NCBI RefSeq assembly: GCF_004125265.1
Contig: NZ_RDTE01000003.1
Coordinates: 5,518,001 to 5,582,000, forward strand
Direction of reading: 5' to 3'
Origin: Streptomyces lydicus
Lineage (GTDB): Bacteria > Actinomycetota > Actinomycetes > Streptomycetales > Streptomycetaceae
Length of the DNA stretch: 64,000 nt
Within the stretch, counting starts at the first letter, position 1; each line of letters starts with the position of its first letter. Both the position numbers and the translations under genes were made by a program. The notes beneath the pieces are model-generated. The model was not told where the DNA came from, searched no databases, and was given only the letters and a program-made list of their open reading frames with translations. Shown here piece after piece: positions 55,741-64,000 of the stretch.

Positions 55741-57495
55741 TCACTTCGCGCAGACGTTCTTGTCATCTGCATTGACGTTCTGCACCCCGTTCGGGGTTTC
55801 GGTCGGCGCGTCGATCGGTGTGCCCGGCGCCTTGAAGTCCCTGCCGAGGGTGAGCTTCATCGGCTCCCGGTCACCGGCGTTGTGCGACGACTTCTTCAGC
55901 GCCTTCTTGGGCAGCCCCATCCAGTCGGCCAGAGTGGCGGCCTGGTCGGCCTGGTTGGGCGCGTATTCGAGGCGGGTGGTGGCCAGCTTCGCCGGGGCGT
56001 TGCCGGCGTTGGTGGAGAGCTTGGCGGCCTTGGAGTTCTGCAGCCAGTCCACGGTCTCCTGCGCCGAACCGATCGGCCCGCCGCCGTTGGTGACGTCGAC
56101 CCGCACCTTCTCGGGCGGGGCCTTCTTCACCGGCGCGGACTTCTTGCCCTTGCCCTTCTTGCCCTTGGCCAGGGCGTGGTCCGCGCGGACCATCGCGAAC
56201 AGCGGGTCCGCGGCGGTCTTGTTGAGGATGACGGTGGCCGGGTCGTCGGGGTTGTCCAGCACCGGCACCGTGGCGAAGGTGACCCGGTCGATGTCGACCT
56301 TCTTGAGGTCGGTGCCGAAGTCCAGGAGCTTGTTCGCGCTGCCGATACCGGTGTCGACGGTGAGCGCCTTGGTCGCCGCCTGGCTGACGTCGTAGAGCTT
56401 GCCGGGGCTGCTGAAGGCGCTGGACTTCAGCTTGCGGATCAGCGAGCTCAGGAACTGCTGCTGCAGCTCGATACGGCTCAGGTCGCTGCCGGTCCCGACG
56501 GTGTGCCGGGTGCGGACGAAGGCGAGCGCCTGCTCGCCCTTGACGATGTGCCGGCCGGCCTTCAACTTCAGGTGCGACTTGGGGTCGTTGATGTCCTTGC
56601 CGGCGCACACCTCGACGCCGTCGACCGCGGTGGACAGGTCCTTGACCGCGTTGAAGTCGGCCATCATGAAGTGATTTATCTTCAGCCCGGTCAGCTTCTC
56701 GACGGTGCGCCAGGTGCAGCCGGGGTCGCGGCCCTCCTGGCCCAGGCTGGTGTTGAAGCGCACCCCGTGCTCGCCGCGGATGTTCTTCGTCGAACCGTCC
56801 TTCTGCTTCGTGGGGCAGGTCGGGATGTCGGTGATCATGTCGCGCGGGATGCTCAGCGCGGTGGCGTTCGTCCGGTCCTTGGAGATGTGCATCAGGATCG
56901 TGGTGTCCGCGTGGCCCACGCTGCCGGCGTCGCCGTAGCCGGAGTTGCCCTTCCCGGAGCGGGCGTCCGTCCCGATGATGAGGACGTTGACCGGGCCCTC
57001 GGAGACCGCGTCGTTCTCCACGCCGACGTCGACCTTGGAGATGTTGCCGTTCAGCTGCTGGTAGAGGTAGAACGCGCCACCGCAGCCGGCGACGAGCACG
57101 AAGCCCACCACACCGGCCGTCCAGTACAGCGCCTTCTTCTTCCCCGACGTCTTCGGCTTGCGCTTGCGGCGGCTCGCCGGGCCCGCGGCCGCGGCGGACG
57201 CCGTGCGGGTGCCGGCCGACCGCCGGGCCGCCCGCCCGCCACCGGGGCGCTCGTCGCCCTCGGCGTCCTCGTCCCGGCGGCCGCGCTGGGTCGGCAGCGG
57301 CCGGGTGTCGGTGTCGCCGCCCGACCTGCGCGCGGCACGTCTGGAGCCGGCCGGCTTACGGTCGGCGGGCCGAGCGTCGGCTTGACCGGCATGGTCAAGC
57401 CGCAGCTCGTAGTTGCCGGTGTTCGGGTCGAACACCCACTGATCGGCGGGATCGACGTTGTTGTCGCCCGCCCGCCCACGGCCTTGCGCGTCCAC
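55741..57495 (-). CDS. LCP family protein 4 with LytR_C domain
   Basis: This is a 584-residue protein. The head of about 120 residues is polar and Arg-rich (beginning MDAQGRGRAGDNNVDPADQW). The membrane helix is at about 128-148. The LCP domain (about 165-370) contains NVLIIGTDARSGKGNSGYGD, ALSIPRDMITDIP (key Arg), RFNTSLGQEGRDPGCTWRTV, KINHFMMADFNAVKDLSTAV and ALAFVRTRHTVGTGSDLSRI. A KGKKGKGKK-type basic patch precedes LytR_C (about 450-540, KVRVDVTNGGGPIGSAQETV). It starts with GTG. It and LCP gene 3 form a tandem pair and may share a transcript. Confidence 0.94.
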   Translation of the reverse strand: MDAQGRGRAGDNNVDPADQWVFDPNTGNYELRLDHAGQADARPADRKPAGSRRAARRSGGDTDTRPLPTQRGRRDEDAEGDERPGGGRAARRSAGTRTASAAAAGPASRRKRKPKTSGKKKALYWTAGVVGFVLVAGCGGAFYLYQQLNGNISKVDVGVENDAVSEGPVNVLIIGTDARSGKGNSGYGDAGSVGHADTTILMHISKDRTNATALSIPRDMITDIPTCPTKQKDGSTKNIRGEHGVRFNTSLGQEGRDPGCTWRTVEKLTGLKINHFMMADFNAVKDLSTAVDGVEVCAGKDINDPKSHLKLKAGRHIVKGEQALAFVRTRHTVGTGSDLSRIELQQQFLSSLIRKLKSSAFSSPGKLYDVSQAATKALTVDTGIGSANKLLDFGTDLKKVDIDRVTFATVPVLDNPDDPATVILNKTAADPLFAMVRADHALAKGKKGKGKKSAPVKKAPPEKVRVDVTNGGGPIGSAQETVDWLQNSKAAKLSTNAGNAPAKLATTRLEYAPNQADQAATLADWMGLPKKALKKSSHNAGDREPMKLTLGRDFKAPGTPIDAPTETPNGVQNVNADDKNVCAK

Positions 57496-57723
57496 GGTGC
57501 CTTGAGTCCTCCGTCGGTGCCACGCGGCGCCATCCCCTCAAGGCGCTCGGTCGGTCGATTCGATCGTTTATTGCATGGTCATCGGTCAGCTGGTCCTGCG
57601 ACCGGATCGCTCACACTATCCGCCCAGTTCAGCGCCCCGCGACGCCCGTGACAAATTCCACTTGCCTACAACTGGGCAATCCGCCCAATCCATTCGCGTC
57701 ACCAGGAGTACTTTGCGGCATCT

Positions 57724-58962
57724 TTATCCGCAGACCCCGTGTCCCGCCGTCGTCCCGGGAAAGGACGGGTCCGGACCCGCCGACGGCGAGGGGGCTTTCT
57801 CCGTCCGGTCCGCCGGCGCTCCGGCTCCCGTGCGGACCGGCTTCTCCCCGCTGCCGGGCGGGGGTTTCACCGTCACCGGACGATCGCCGTGCAGCTGCCC
57901 GAAGAGCCGGCCGGCGTCCGGCTGGACCAGCTCATCGCGATTGGGATCGTAGCGGTACTCCCGGCGCGGCACGGTCATGAACTGAAACCGGCCGGTGGGA
58001 ATGCTACGGGTGCTGCGCACCAATTCGTACAGCCCCTTCAGGGAAGCCAGTGCGGCGTCCGTGGTCAGTGAACTCGTCGCGGCATCCAGCACCGGATAGA
58101 GCCGGGTCGGATTGAGCAGCACACCGTTGCTCTGCACTTTCTTCACGAGAGCGGCAAGAAAGTCTTGTTGCCGCCGCATCCGCTGGGTGTCGCTGCCATT
58201 GCCCAGGCTCTTGCGGGCCCGTACGAATCCGAGCGCGGCCTCACCGTGCAGGATCTGCCGGCCCGCGGGCAAGGTGAGTTGCGCCGCGGGGTCGTGGACC
58301 GGCCGGGGCAGGCAGACCTCGACGCCGTCCACCGCGTCGACCATCTTCTTGAAGCCCACGAAGTCGATGATCAAGTAGTGGTCGATGCGGATGCCGGTCA
58401 GCTTCTCGACCGTACGGATCATGCAGGCCGCCCCGCCGACCGCGAACGCCCCGTTGAACTGCGCCAGCCGCGGGGCGGTCTCGGTGCCGTCCGGGCGCTT
58501 GCAGTGCGGCACCTCCACCATCAGATCGCGCGGGATGCTCACCGCGGTGGCGCTCTTCCGGTCCGCCGCCAGGTGCAGCAGCATGGTGGTGTCCGAGCGC
58601 TGGCCGGCGTCGTGGCCGTACCGGCCGTTGTCGCCGCTGCGGGTGTCGGAGCCGATCAACAGCATGTTCACGGCGTTCGGCGGGCCCGCCGGGGGCCGTT
58701 CGGACTCCCACTTCCGCAGCTCCTTCTCGGTGGCGCTGTCGGTGCGGATATTGCTGTTGAGCCTGGCGTAGACCGCCCAGCCGCTGCCGGCCCCGGCCAG
58801 CAGGACACCGGTGACCCCCAGCGCGGCCCAGCCCCGCCAGCCCCGGGGGCGGCGCGGCGTGTGCGAGTCCCCCGGCCGGTGCGGCCCCGGGCCCCCGGCC
58901 GGGCGTTCGGCCCAGCCGGTGAACCGTGGAGGCTCGGGGGTCTCGGTCACCTGTGCGTCCAT
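57724..58962 (-). CDS. LCP family protein 5
   Basis: This is a 412-residue protein. The Pro/Arg-rich head (about 1-40) is followed by a helix (about 43-63) and an LCP domain (about 95-300) with NMLLIGSDTRSGDNGRYGHD, AVSIPRDLMVEVP (key Arg), RIDHYLIIDFVGFKKMVDAV and ALGFVRARKSLGNGSDTQRM. A region (about 320-385) follows with no LytR_C domain, and then a Pro-rich end. The GAGGG next to the ATG leaves almost no spacing, so translation may start in an unusual way. It is separated from LCP gene 4 by 228 nt. Confidence 0.92.
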   Translation of the reverse strand: MDAQVTETPEPPRFTGWAERPAGGPGPHRPGDSHTPRRPRGWRGWAALGVTGVLLAGAGSGWAVYARLNSNIRTDSATEKELRKWESERPPAGPPNAVNMLLIGSDTRSGDNGRYGHDAGQRSDTTMLLHLAADRKSATAVSIPRDLMVEVPHCKRPDGTETAPRLAQFNGAFAVGGAACMIRTVEKLTGIRIDHYLIIDFVGFKKMVDAVDGVEVCLPRPVHDPAAQLTLPAGRQILHGEAALGFVRARKSLGNGSDTQRMRRQQDFLAALVKKVQSNGVLLNPTRLYPVLDAATSSLTTDAALASLKGLYELVRSTRSIPTGRFQFMTVPRREYRYDPNRDELVQPDAGRLFGQLHGDRPVTVKPPPGSGEKPVRTGAGAPADRTEKAPSPSAGPDPSFPGTTAGHGVCG

Positions 58963-59216
58963 CCCTCACGGAGTCGGCGTCGCGCCCGCACGAGGGCCCG
59001 GACGGAACAAGAGACGGACGAACCCCGCGCATGGTTGTACGTACTCAAGATCCTGGACCGAAACGGGCGAACCGGCCCGCCACGGGCGTCACCGGTCCGC
59101 CGGACGGGGGAGGACCGCCCGGTGCGGCGACGGTGCCGTGAGCCCGGTGCCGGGACGGCGCTCCGGAACCGGTCCGGTGACGGCGCCTGGGCCCGGTGCC
59201 GGGCCGCGCCCTGGAC

Positions 59217-59978
59217 TCAGTGTGGTGACGGCGCCTTGTACGTGATCTTCTCGCTGGTCTCCCGGGCCTCCGCGGCGTTTGCGTCCAGCCGGTCCGGGTG
59301 ACGGCACAGCACCACGGAACCGCCGGCCGCCAGCGGGGCGTAGAGCCCGTACGACAGGCCCTGCCAGGTGTCGTACGGCAGTCCCGACAGCACCCGGGGG
59401 GCCTGCGGCATCCCGGCCGCCGCCGCGTCGGCCAGGGCGCGCGCCCCGATGCCCGCGCCGGTCAGCTCCTCGCCGCCCACCACCAGGGCCACGTCCGCCG
59501 GGTCCACCGGCGCGAACGGCGCGAACCGGTCGCCCTGGCCCGGTGCCTCGACGGCGAAGTCCGCGAAGCCCGCCGGCGGCTGCGGGAAACGGCCGCCCAG
59601 CGGGCGCAGTGCCAGCGCCACCCGCTCCCCGGAGCAGGCCCGCGCCGCCTCCAGCCGGTCGGGCCCGGCGACGACGACGTCGGCGGCGGCCGGATCGCCC
59701 TCCACCTCCGCGACCACGCCCACCGAGGAGCAGGCCAGCAGCCAGACGGCGGTCTGCCAGTGCGCGGGCAGCAGCAGCGCGAGCCGGTCGCCCGGCCCGG
59801 CGGCCAGATCGCCCTGGAGGTAGTTGGCGGTCTTGGCCACCCAATTGGCGAAGGTCGCGACGGACAGTTCCACGCGCTCGCCGGTGGCGTCGTCGTAGAA
59901 GGTCACCAGCGGGCGGGCCGGATCCGCGGCGAGCGCGGAACTCAGCAGGTCGGCGGGGGTGCGATCGGTGGCGTTCAT
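59217..59978 (-). CDS. TIGR03089-family (AMP-ligase-like) protein
   Basis: This 253-residue protein is conserved in actinobacteria. It resembles the N-terminal part of acyl-adenylating enzymes (PLVTFYDDATGERVELSVAT, FANWVAKTANYLQGDL, GDRLALLLPAHWQTAVWLLA) but lacks the full AMP-binding signature and C-terminal domain, so catalysis is doubtful. An upstream Met (60038) would add 20 Ala-rich residues; ATG 59978 gives MNATDRTPADLLSSAL. It is divergent from the PGRP-type amidase. No function is known to me. Confidence 0.82.
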   Translation of the reverse strand: MNATDRTPADLLSSALAADPARPLVTFYDDATGERVELSVATFANWVAKTANYLQGDLAAGPGDRLALLLPAHWQTAVWLLACSSVGVVAEVEGDPAAADVVVAGPDRLEAARACSGERVALALRPLGGRFPQPPAGFADFAVEAPGQGDRFAPFAPVDPADVALVVGGEELTGAGIGARALADAAAAGMPQAPRVLSGLPYDTWQGLSYGLYAPLAAGGSVVLCRHPDRLDANAAEARETSEKITYKAPSPH

Positions 59979-60106
59979 CGCGGCCAGGGTACGCGCGGCG
60001 GCGGCCTGCGGCGGGGCGGGCGCAGCGGCAGTGGCCACCGGATCGGCCGATGCCCCGTCAGGTCACCATTGGCGCGTTCGGTCCGGACATGTCCAGGATT
60101 TTATCC

Positions 60107-61483
60107 ATGCGCCCTTTCCTCGTGACCTGCCTCGGCGCCGTGTGCACCGCCGCGCTCGCCCTGTCCCTCGCGCCGGCGGCCGGTGCGCATGCCGTCCCCG
60201 CCCCGGCCACGGCCCCCGCCCCGGCCCCGGCGCCGCGCGCCACGAGCACCCCCGAGCTGCCCGGCAGCACCCAGTCCCTGCCGGTGCCGACGCCCGGCGC
60301 AGCCGCCCCCGACGCCACCGACCGTGACTCCGCCACGGTGCCCGCGCCCGGGACACTCGGCCTGCCGGCCCGCACCGTGCGGCCGTTCTCCCTCCTCGGG
60401 GTGGTCTGGGACGACGCCGCCGCCGAACTGCACGGCCGGGTCCAGGTCCGCACCCGCGCCACCGGCACCACCCGGTGGTCCGGCTGGCAGGACGTCCAGG
60501 TCCACAACGACGACGCCCCCGACCTCGGCTCCGCCGAACGGCACGGCAGCGACGTACGGGGCAGCACCTCTCCGCTGTGGGTCGGCGACTCCGATGCCGT
60601 CCAACTGCGGATCACCCCCGCGAGCAGCGACCGCGCGGCGGCCACCGTCCCGGCCGGGCTGCGGCTGGAACTCGTCGACCCCGGCAGGACCCCGCGCGGC
60701 CTCCGTGCGGCGCAGGCCGACCCGCCGGCCCCGGTCAGGGCCGGGGCGGGCGCGGCCGCGGCTTCCGCCGCCAACGCCCTGCTCGCCCCGCTCGGCGCCA
60801 CCGAGATCCCGGCCCTCGACCAGGTCGCCTCTCTGGCCGACATCGCCGCGGCGGGCCTGCTGTCCCCGGAACGCGCCTACGTCGGAGCGCGCCCCCGGAT
60901 CGTCACCCGGGCGGGCTGGGGCGCCGACGAGGACCTGCGGGAGAAGGCCTTCATCTACACCGACACCGTCCGCGCCGCCTTCGTCCACCACAGCGGCTCC
61001 GGCAACGACTACAGCTGCGACGAGGCCCCCGCGCTGATCCGCGCCATGTACCGCTTCCACGTCACGAGCAACGGCTGGCGGGACATCGGCTACAACTTCC
61101 TCATCGACAAGTGCGGCACGGTCTACGAGGGCCGGGCGGGCGGCGTCGCCAAGCCCGTCATGGGCGCCCACACCCTCGGCTTCAACGCCGACAGCACCGG
61201 CATCGCCGTCCTCGGCACCTTCACCGACACCGAGCCGCCGCGGCGCGCTCTCGACGCCATCGCCCGTCTGACGGCCTGGAAGCTCGGCCTGTACGGCGTC
61301 GATCCGCGCAAGATGACGAAGCTGCTGTCCGCCGGCGGCAACCGCTTCCCCAAGGGTTCCAAGGTCCCGCTGCACGTCATTTCCGGCCACCGCGACGGCT
61401 TCACCACCGACTGCCCCGGCCAGTACCTCTACGACAAGCTCGGTGCCACGCGGACCGCCGCCGCCGGGCTCCAGGGCCGCTGA
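60107..61483 (+). CDS. Secreted PGRP/amidase_2-type N-acetylmuramoyl-L-alanine amidase
   Basis: This is a 458-residue protein. A signal peptide (about 1-29, ending AGAHA) is followed by a Pro/Ala/Thr-rich spacer (about 30-85) and a beta-rich wall-binding-like region (about 86-250, VWDDAAAELHGRVQVRTRAT). The zinc amidase domain (about 260-455) shows AAFVHHSGSGNDYSCDEAPA (His ligand), YNFLIDKCGTVYEGRAGG (Tyr), GAHTLGFNADSTGIAVLGTF and HVISGHRDGFTTDCPGQYLY (His and Cys ligands). It cleaves the stem peptide from muramic acid in peptidoglycan. ATG 60107 is preferred; 60089 is in frame. Confidence 0.93.
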   Translation: MRPFLVTCLGAVCTAALALSLAPAAGAHAVPAPATAPAPAPAPRATSTPELPGSTQSLPVPTPGAAAPDATDRDSATVPAPGTLGLPARTVRPFSLLGVVWDDAAAELHGRVQVRTRATGTTRWSGWQDVQVHNDDAPDLGSAERHGSDVRGSTSPLWVGDSDAVQLRITPASSDRAAATVPAGLRLELVDPGRTPRGLRAAQADPPAPVRAGAGAAAASAANALLAPLGATEIPALDQVASLADIAAAGLLSPERAYVGARPRIVTRAGWGADEDLREKAFIYTDTVRAAFVHHSGSGNDYSCDEAPALIRAMYRFHVTSNGWRDIGYNFLIDKCGTVYEGRAGGVAKPVMGAHTLGFNADSTGIAVLGTFTDTEPPRRALDAIARLTAWKLGLYGVDPRKMTKLLSAGGNRFPKGSKVPLHVISGHRDGFTTDCPGQYLYDKLGATRTAAAGLQGR

Positions 61484-61864
61484 CCCGCAGCGCCGAATCG
61501 GGTGGTCATGCGCAGTTTTGCGGGCGTTCGGCACGGTGCGTGGGGGTGCAGGGCGCACGAGCCACTGAACCGTTCCCGCCGTTGACGCGTCCTGGCGGCC
61601 ACGACGTCCGCACCCCGCCCCCGCGCCGCCCCGTGGCCTGAACAGCACGGGGCCGGTCGCACCGGCGGGGGCGTCCGGATGCCCCGTCTGCCTACACTGG
61701 TCCGCCGATCGGCCGACCCCAGCAGGAAGCAGACAAGACACCCGTGAGCGTCGCACGTGCAGCCGCCGGGCTGTGGTCGGCGATGAGAGCCGCACCGCTG
61801 CTCCCTCCACGCCCGCCATCGGGCACGAGGGGACCGGCGGGCGGAGAAGCGAACAGAGGACACA
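61484..61864. other. 381-nt intergenic region before the NDP-sugar pyrophosphorylase gene
   Basis: I see no gene here. TACACT at about 61693-61698 could be a -10 for the downstream gene. There are no long repeats. Confidence 0.55.
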
Positions 61865-62947
61865 GTGACTGAAGCGATCCTCCTGGTCGGCGGCAAGGGC
61901 ACGCGGCTGCGGCCGCTGACGGTGCATACGCCCAAGCCGATGGTCCCGGCGGCCGGCGTGCCGTTCCTCACCCACCAGCTGGCCCGCGCCCGGGCCGCCG
62001 GCGTCGAGCACATCGTCCTCGCCACCTCCTACCTCGCCGAGGTCTTCGAGCCGTACTTCGGCGACGGGTCGGCGCTGGGCCTGCACCTGGAGTACGTCAC
62101 CGAGCACGAGCCGCTGGGCACCGGCGGCGCCATCCGCAACGTCGCCGAGCGGCTGCACTCCGGCCCCGACGACCCGGTCCTGATCTTCAACGGCGACATC
62201 CTCACCGGCCTGGACATCCCGGCCCTGGTCGAGACCCACCGCACCGCCGGCGCCGATGTCTCGCTGCACCTCACCCGGGTCGAGGACCCGCGCGCCTTCG
62301 GCCTGGTGCCCACCGACGACACCGGCAAGGTCACCGCCTTCCTGGAGAAGCCGCAGACCCCCGAAGAGATCGTCACCGACCAGATCAACGCCGGCGCCTA
62401 TGTCTTCAACCGGTCGGTCATCGACACCATCCCGGCCGGACGCCCGGTCTCCGTCGAACGCGAGACCTTCCCCGGCCTGCTCGCCGAGGGCGCCCACCTC
62501 CAGGGCATGGTCGACTCCACGTACTGGCTCGACCTCGGCACCCCGCAGGCCTTCGTCCGCGGCTCCGCCGACCTGGTCCTGGGCCGCGCCCCGTCCCCGG
62601 CGGTGCCCGGCCGCCGCGGGGACCGCCTGGTCTTGGAGACCGCCGAGGTCGCCCCGGACGCCAAACTCAGCGGCGGCACCGTGGCCGGCGCCCGCACCGT
62701 CATCGGCTCCGGCGCCCGGATCGACGGCAGCGCCGTCCTCGACGGCGCGGTCATCGAGGAGGGCGCGCAGATCAGGGACTCGCTGATCGGTGCCGGCGCG
62801 CGCATCGGGGCCCGTACGGTCCTGGACGGTGCGGTCATCGGCGACGGCGCGCGGATCGGCGCCGACAACGAGCTGCGCGGCGGCATCCGCATCTGGTGCG
62901 ACGCCGACATCCCGGCCGCCTCGGTGCGCTTCTCCTCCGACCAGTAG
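61865..62947 (+). CDS. NDP-sugar pyrophosphorylase, mannose-1-phosphate guanylyltransferase type
   Basis: This is a 360-residue protein. The N-terminal nucleotidyltransferase domain has LLVGGKGTRLRPLTVHTPKP (NTP site), GTGGAIRNVAERL, LIFNGDILTG (metal Asp) and FLEKPQTPEE. The C-terminal part (about 255-345) is a left-handed beta-helix of hexapeptide repeats (GARIDGSAVLDGAVIEEGAQ). This matches actinobacterial GDP-mannose (or related sugar) pyrophosphorylases. The product would feed mannosylated glycans and polyprenyl-phosphate mannose, upstream of the glycan and LCP enzymes nearby. It starts with GTG. Confidence 0.92.
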   Translation: MTEAILLVGGKGTRLRPLTVHTPKPMVPAAGVPFLTHQLARARAAGVEHIVLATSYLAEVFEPYFGDGSALGLHLEYVTEHEPLGTGGAIRNVAERLHSGPDDPVLIFNGDILTGLDIPALVETHRTAGADVSLHLTRVEDPRAFGLVPTDDTGKVTAFLEKPQTPEEIVTDQINAGAYVFNRSVIDTIPAGRPVSVERETFPGLLAEGAHLQGMVDSTYWLDLGTPQAFVRGSADLVLGRAPSPAVPGRRGDRLVLETAEVAPDAKLSGGTVAGARTVIGSGARIDGSAVLDGAVIEEGAQIRDSLIGAGARIGARTVLDGAVIGDGARIGADNELRGGIRIWCDADIPAASVRFSSDQ

Positions 62948-62970
62948 CGGGACGGGCGGTACCCGGAGGG

Positions 62971-63079
62971 CCAGGAGCCGGTGGGCCAGGAGCTGGTGGG
63001 CCAGGAGCTGGTTGGCTGGTGGTCAGCGGTGGGCAGCGGGCCGGTGGGCCGGTAACCCGGCAGCCCGGCAGCCCGGCAG
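62971..63079. repeat. Short tandem repeats downstream of the pyrophosphorylase gene
   Basis: A 15-bp unit CCAGGAGCTGGTGGG (one-base variants) occurs at 62971-62985, 62986-63000 and 63001-63015. The 8-bp CCCGGCAG occurs three times at 63056-63079. The 232-nt gap holds no gene. Confidence 0.8.
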
Positions 63080-63179
63080 CCCCAGCAGCCCGGCGCCGAC
63101 CGCTCACCGGCCCGGGCCCGGGCCCGTCGTTGTCCACAGGCCCCGGCGCCGCCCCGGCCGTATCGCCTAGCCTGGCCGC

Positions 63180-64000
63180 ATGCCCGCCCGTACCTGGCAT
63201 CCGCCCGGCCCGTTCGACCTGCACCGCACGCTGGGTGTGCTGCAGCGCGGACCCGGCGACCCCGCGTTCGCGGTGCGCGGCGGCGAGCTCTGGCGCGCCT
63301 GCCGTACGCCGCAGGGCCCCGGCACGCTGCGGCTCGCCGCCCGCCCGTCCGCCGGCGGCGTCGAGGCCGAGGCCTGGGGCCCGGGCGCCGACTGGCTGCT
63401 GGACCGGCTGCCCGAGCTGCTGGGGGCGGGTGATGACCCGGCGGAGCTCACCGCCCGGCACCGCATCGTCCATGAGGCCCGCCGCCGCCACCCCGGCGTC
63501 CGGCTCGCGAGGACCGGTCTGGTCCTGGAGTCGCTGATCCCCTCGATCCTGGAGCAGAAGGTCACCAGCGACGAGGCCTACCGCGCCTGGCGGCTCCTCC
63601 TGGGGCGGCACGGCGAGCCCGCCCCCGGCCCCTGGGACCGGATGCGGGTGATGCCCGACCCGCGAGGCTGGGCGCTGATCCCCTCCTGGGAGTGGCACCG
63701 CGCGGGCGTCGACGGCAAGCGCTCGGACACGATCCTGCGCGCGGCGCGGGCCGCCCGCCGTATGGAGGAGGCCGCGGGGATGGACCTCGCGGACGCCATC
63801 CGGCGGCTGACGGCCCTGCCGGGCATCGGCCCCTGGACCGCCGCCGAAACCCTCCAGCGCACCCTCGGCGCACCGGACGCGATCACGGTCGGCGACCTGC
63901 ATCTGCCGAAGATCATCGGCTATGCCCTCACCGGCCGCCGCGGCACCACCGACGAGCAGATGCTCGAACTCCTCGCTCCCTACGAGGGGCAGCGGCACCG
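63180..64000 (+). CDS. DNA-3-methyladenine glycosylase 2-like protein (HhH-GPD), cut by window edge
   Basis: At least 273 residues are visible; the stop lies beyond the window. It belongs to the HhH-GPD superfamily: IPSILEQKVTSDEAYRAWRL, the hairpin-helix-hairpin LPGIGPWTAAETLQRTLG, and the catalytic aspartate in AITVGDLHLPKIIGYAL. It removes alkylated bases in base-excision repair. TAGCCT (63168-63173) 6 nt before the ATG suggests a leaderless message. Confidence 0.88.
   Translation, partial: MPARTWHPPGPFDLHRTLGVLQRGPGDPAFAVRGGELWRACRTPQGPGTLRLAARPSAGGVEAEAWGPGADWLLDRLPELLGAGDDPAELTARHRIVHEARRRHPGVRLARTGLVLESLIPSILEQKVTSDEAYRAWRLLLGRHGEPAPGPWDRMRVMPDPRGWALIPSWEWHRAGVDGKRSDTILRAARAARRMEEAAGMDLADAIRRLTALPGIGPWTAAETLQRTLGAPDAITVGDLHLPKIIGYALTGRRGTTDEQMLELLAPYEGQRH

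Overview
The window looks like a piece of the conserved core of a Streptomyces (or very close actinomycete) chromosome. Base composition is very GC-rich with G/C-ending codons, GTG starts are frequent, and several start codons sit 6-7 nt after a TAGNNT-type -10 box, as in leaderless actinomycete transcripts. The gene families present are typical of the genus: partner-switch sigma control, LAXTG-type surface proteins, TIGR03089, many LytR-CpsA-Psr (LCP) proteins, and a hut operon with formimidoylglutamate deiminase. From memory, not checked, the order hut - sigI - two-component pair - purK/purE - ugd - LCP genes resembles the S. coelicolor core region around SCO307x-SCO303x. No rRNA, tRNA, CRISPR array or intact mobile element was seen.

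1-19.7 kb, transport and nitrogen metabolism. There is an NCS1 permease, a cysteine-dioxygenase-like cupin coupled to an amidohydrolase, and a divergent LacI regulator. A secreted Gly/Ala/Cys-rich protein with a tiny two-helix partner follows, then an ECF sigma factor with a C-terminal extension. Next come a four-gene OpuC/ProU-type ABC importer, a histidine-ammonia-lyase homologue with an altered cofactor site, an RpiR-type regulator, a lipoprotein, a PLP-dependent decarboxylase, and a four-gene operon of membrane protein, winged-helix regulator and ABC exporter. The NCS1 permease and the ABC importer share a 51-bp upstream element in the same geometry, so they are probably co-regulated.

19.7-27.7 kb. 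The hut operon (hutU, an M20 amidohydrolase, hutF, hutI) converts urocanate to N-formylglutamate and probably to glutamate. It is followed by a SigB/SigF-family sigma gene divergent from STAS and HATPase partner-switch genes.

27.9-32.6 kb. Four consecutive genes encode secreted or membrane-anchored surface proteins. Two of them share a domain and end in LPQTG or LAQTG sorting signals.

32.7-44.8 kb. This holds a POT peptide transporter, a two-component system, GtrA, an I42 peptidase inhibitor, purK-purE-dipeptidase, a VOC protein, a large inverted-repeat intergenic block, UDP-glucose dehydrogenase and an acyl-CoA dehydrogenase.

44.9-47.1 kb. A lower-GC accessory patch carries a regulator with two TTA codons, two small divergent genes and a decayed DUF5753 regulator gene.

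47.1-64 kb, envelope assembly. Five LCP genes lie here with a GT2 glycosyltransferase, VanZ-like protein, PGRP-type amidase, NDP-sugar pyrophosphorylase and TIGR03089 protein. A DNA glycosylase gene is cut by the right edge.
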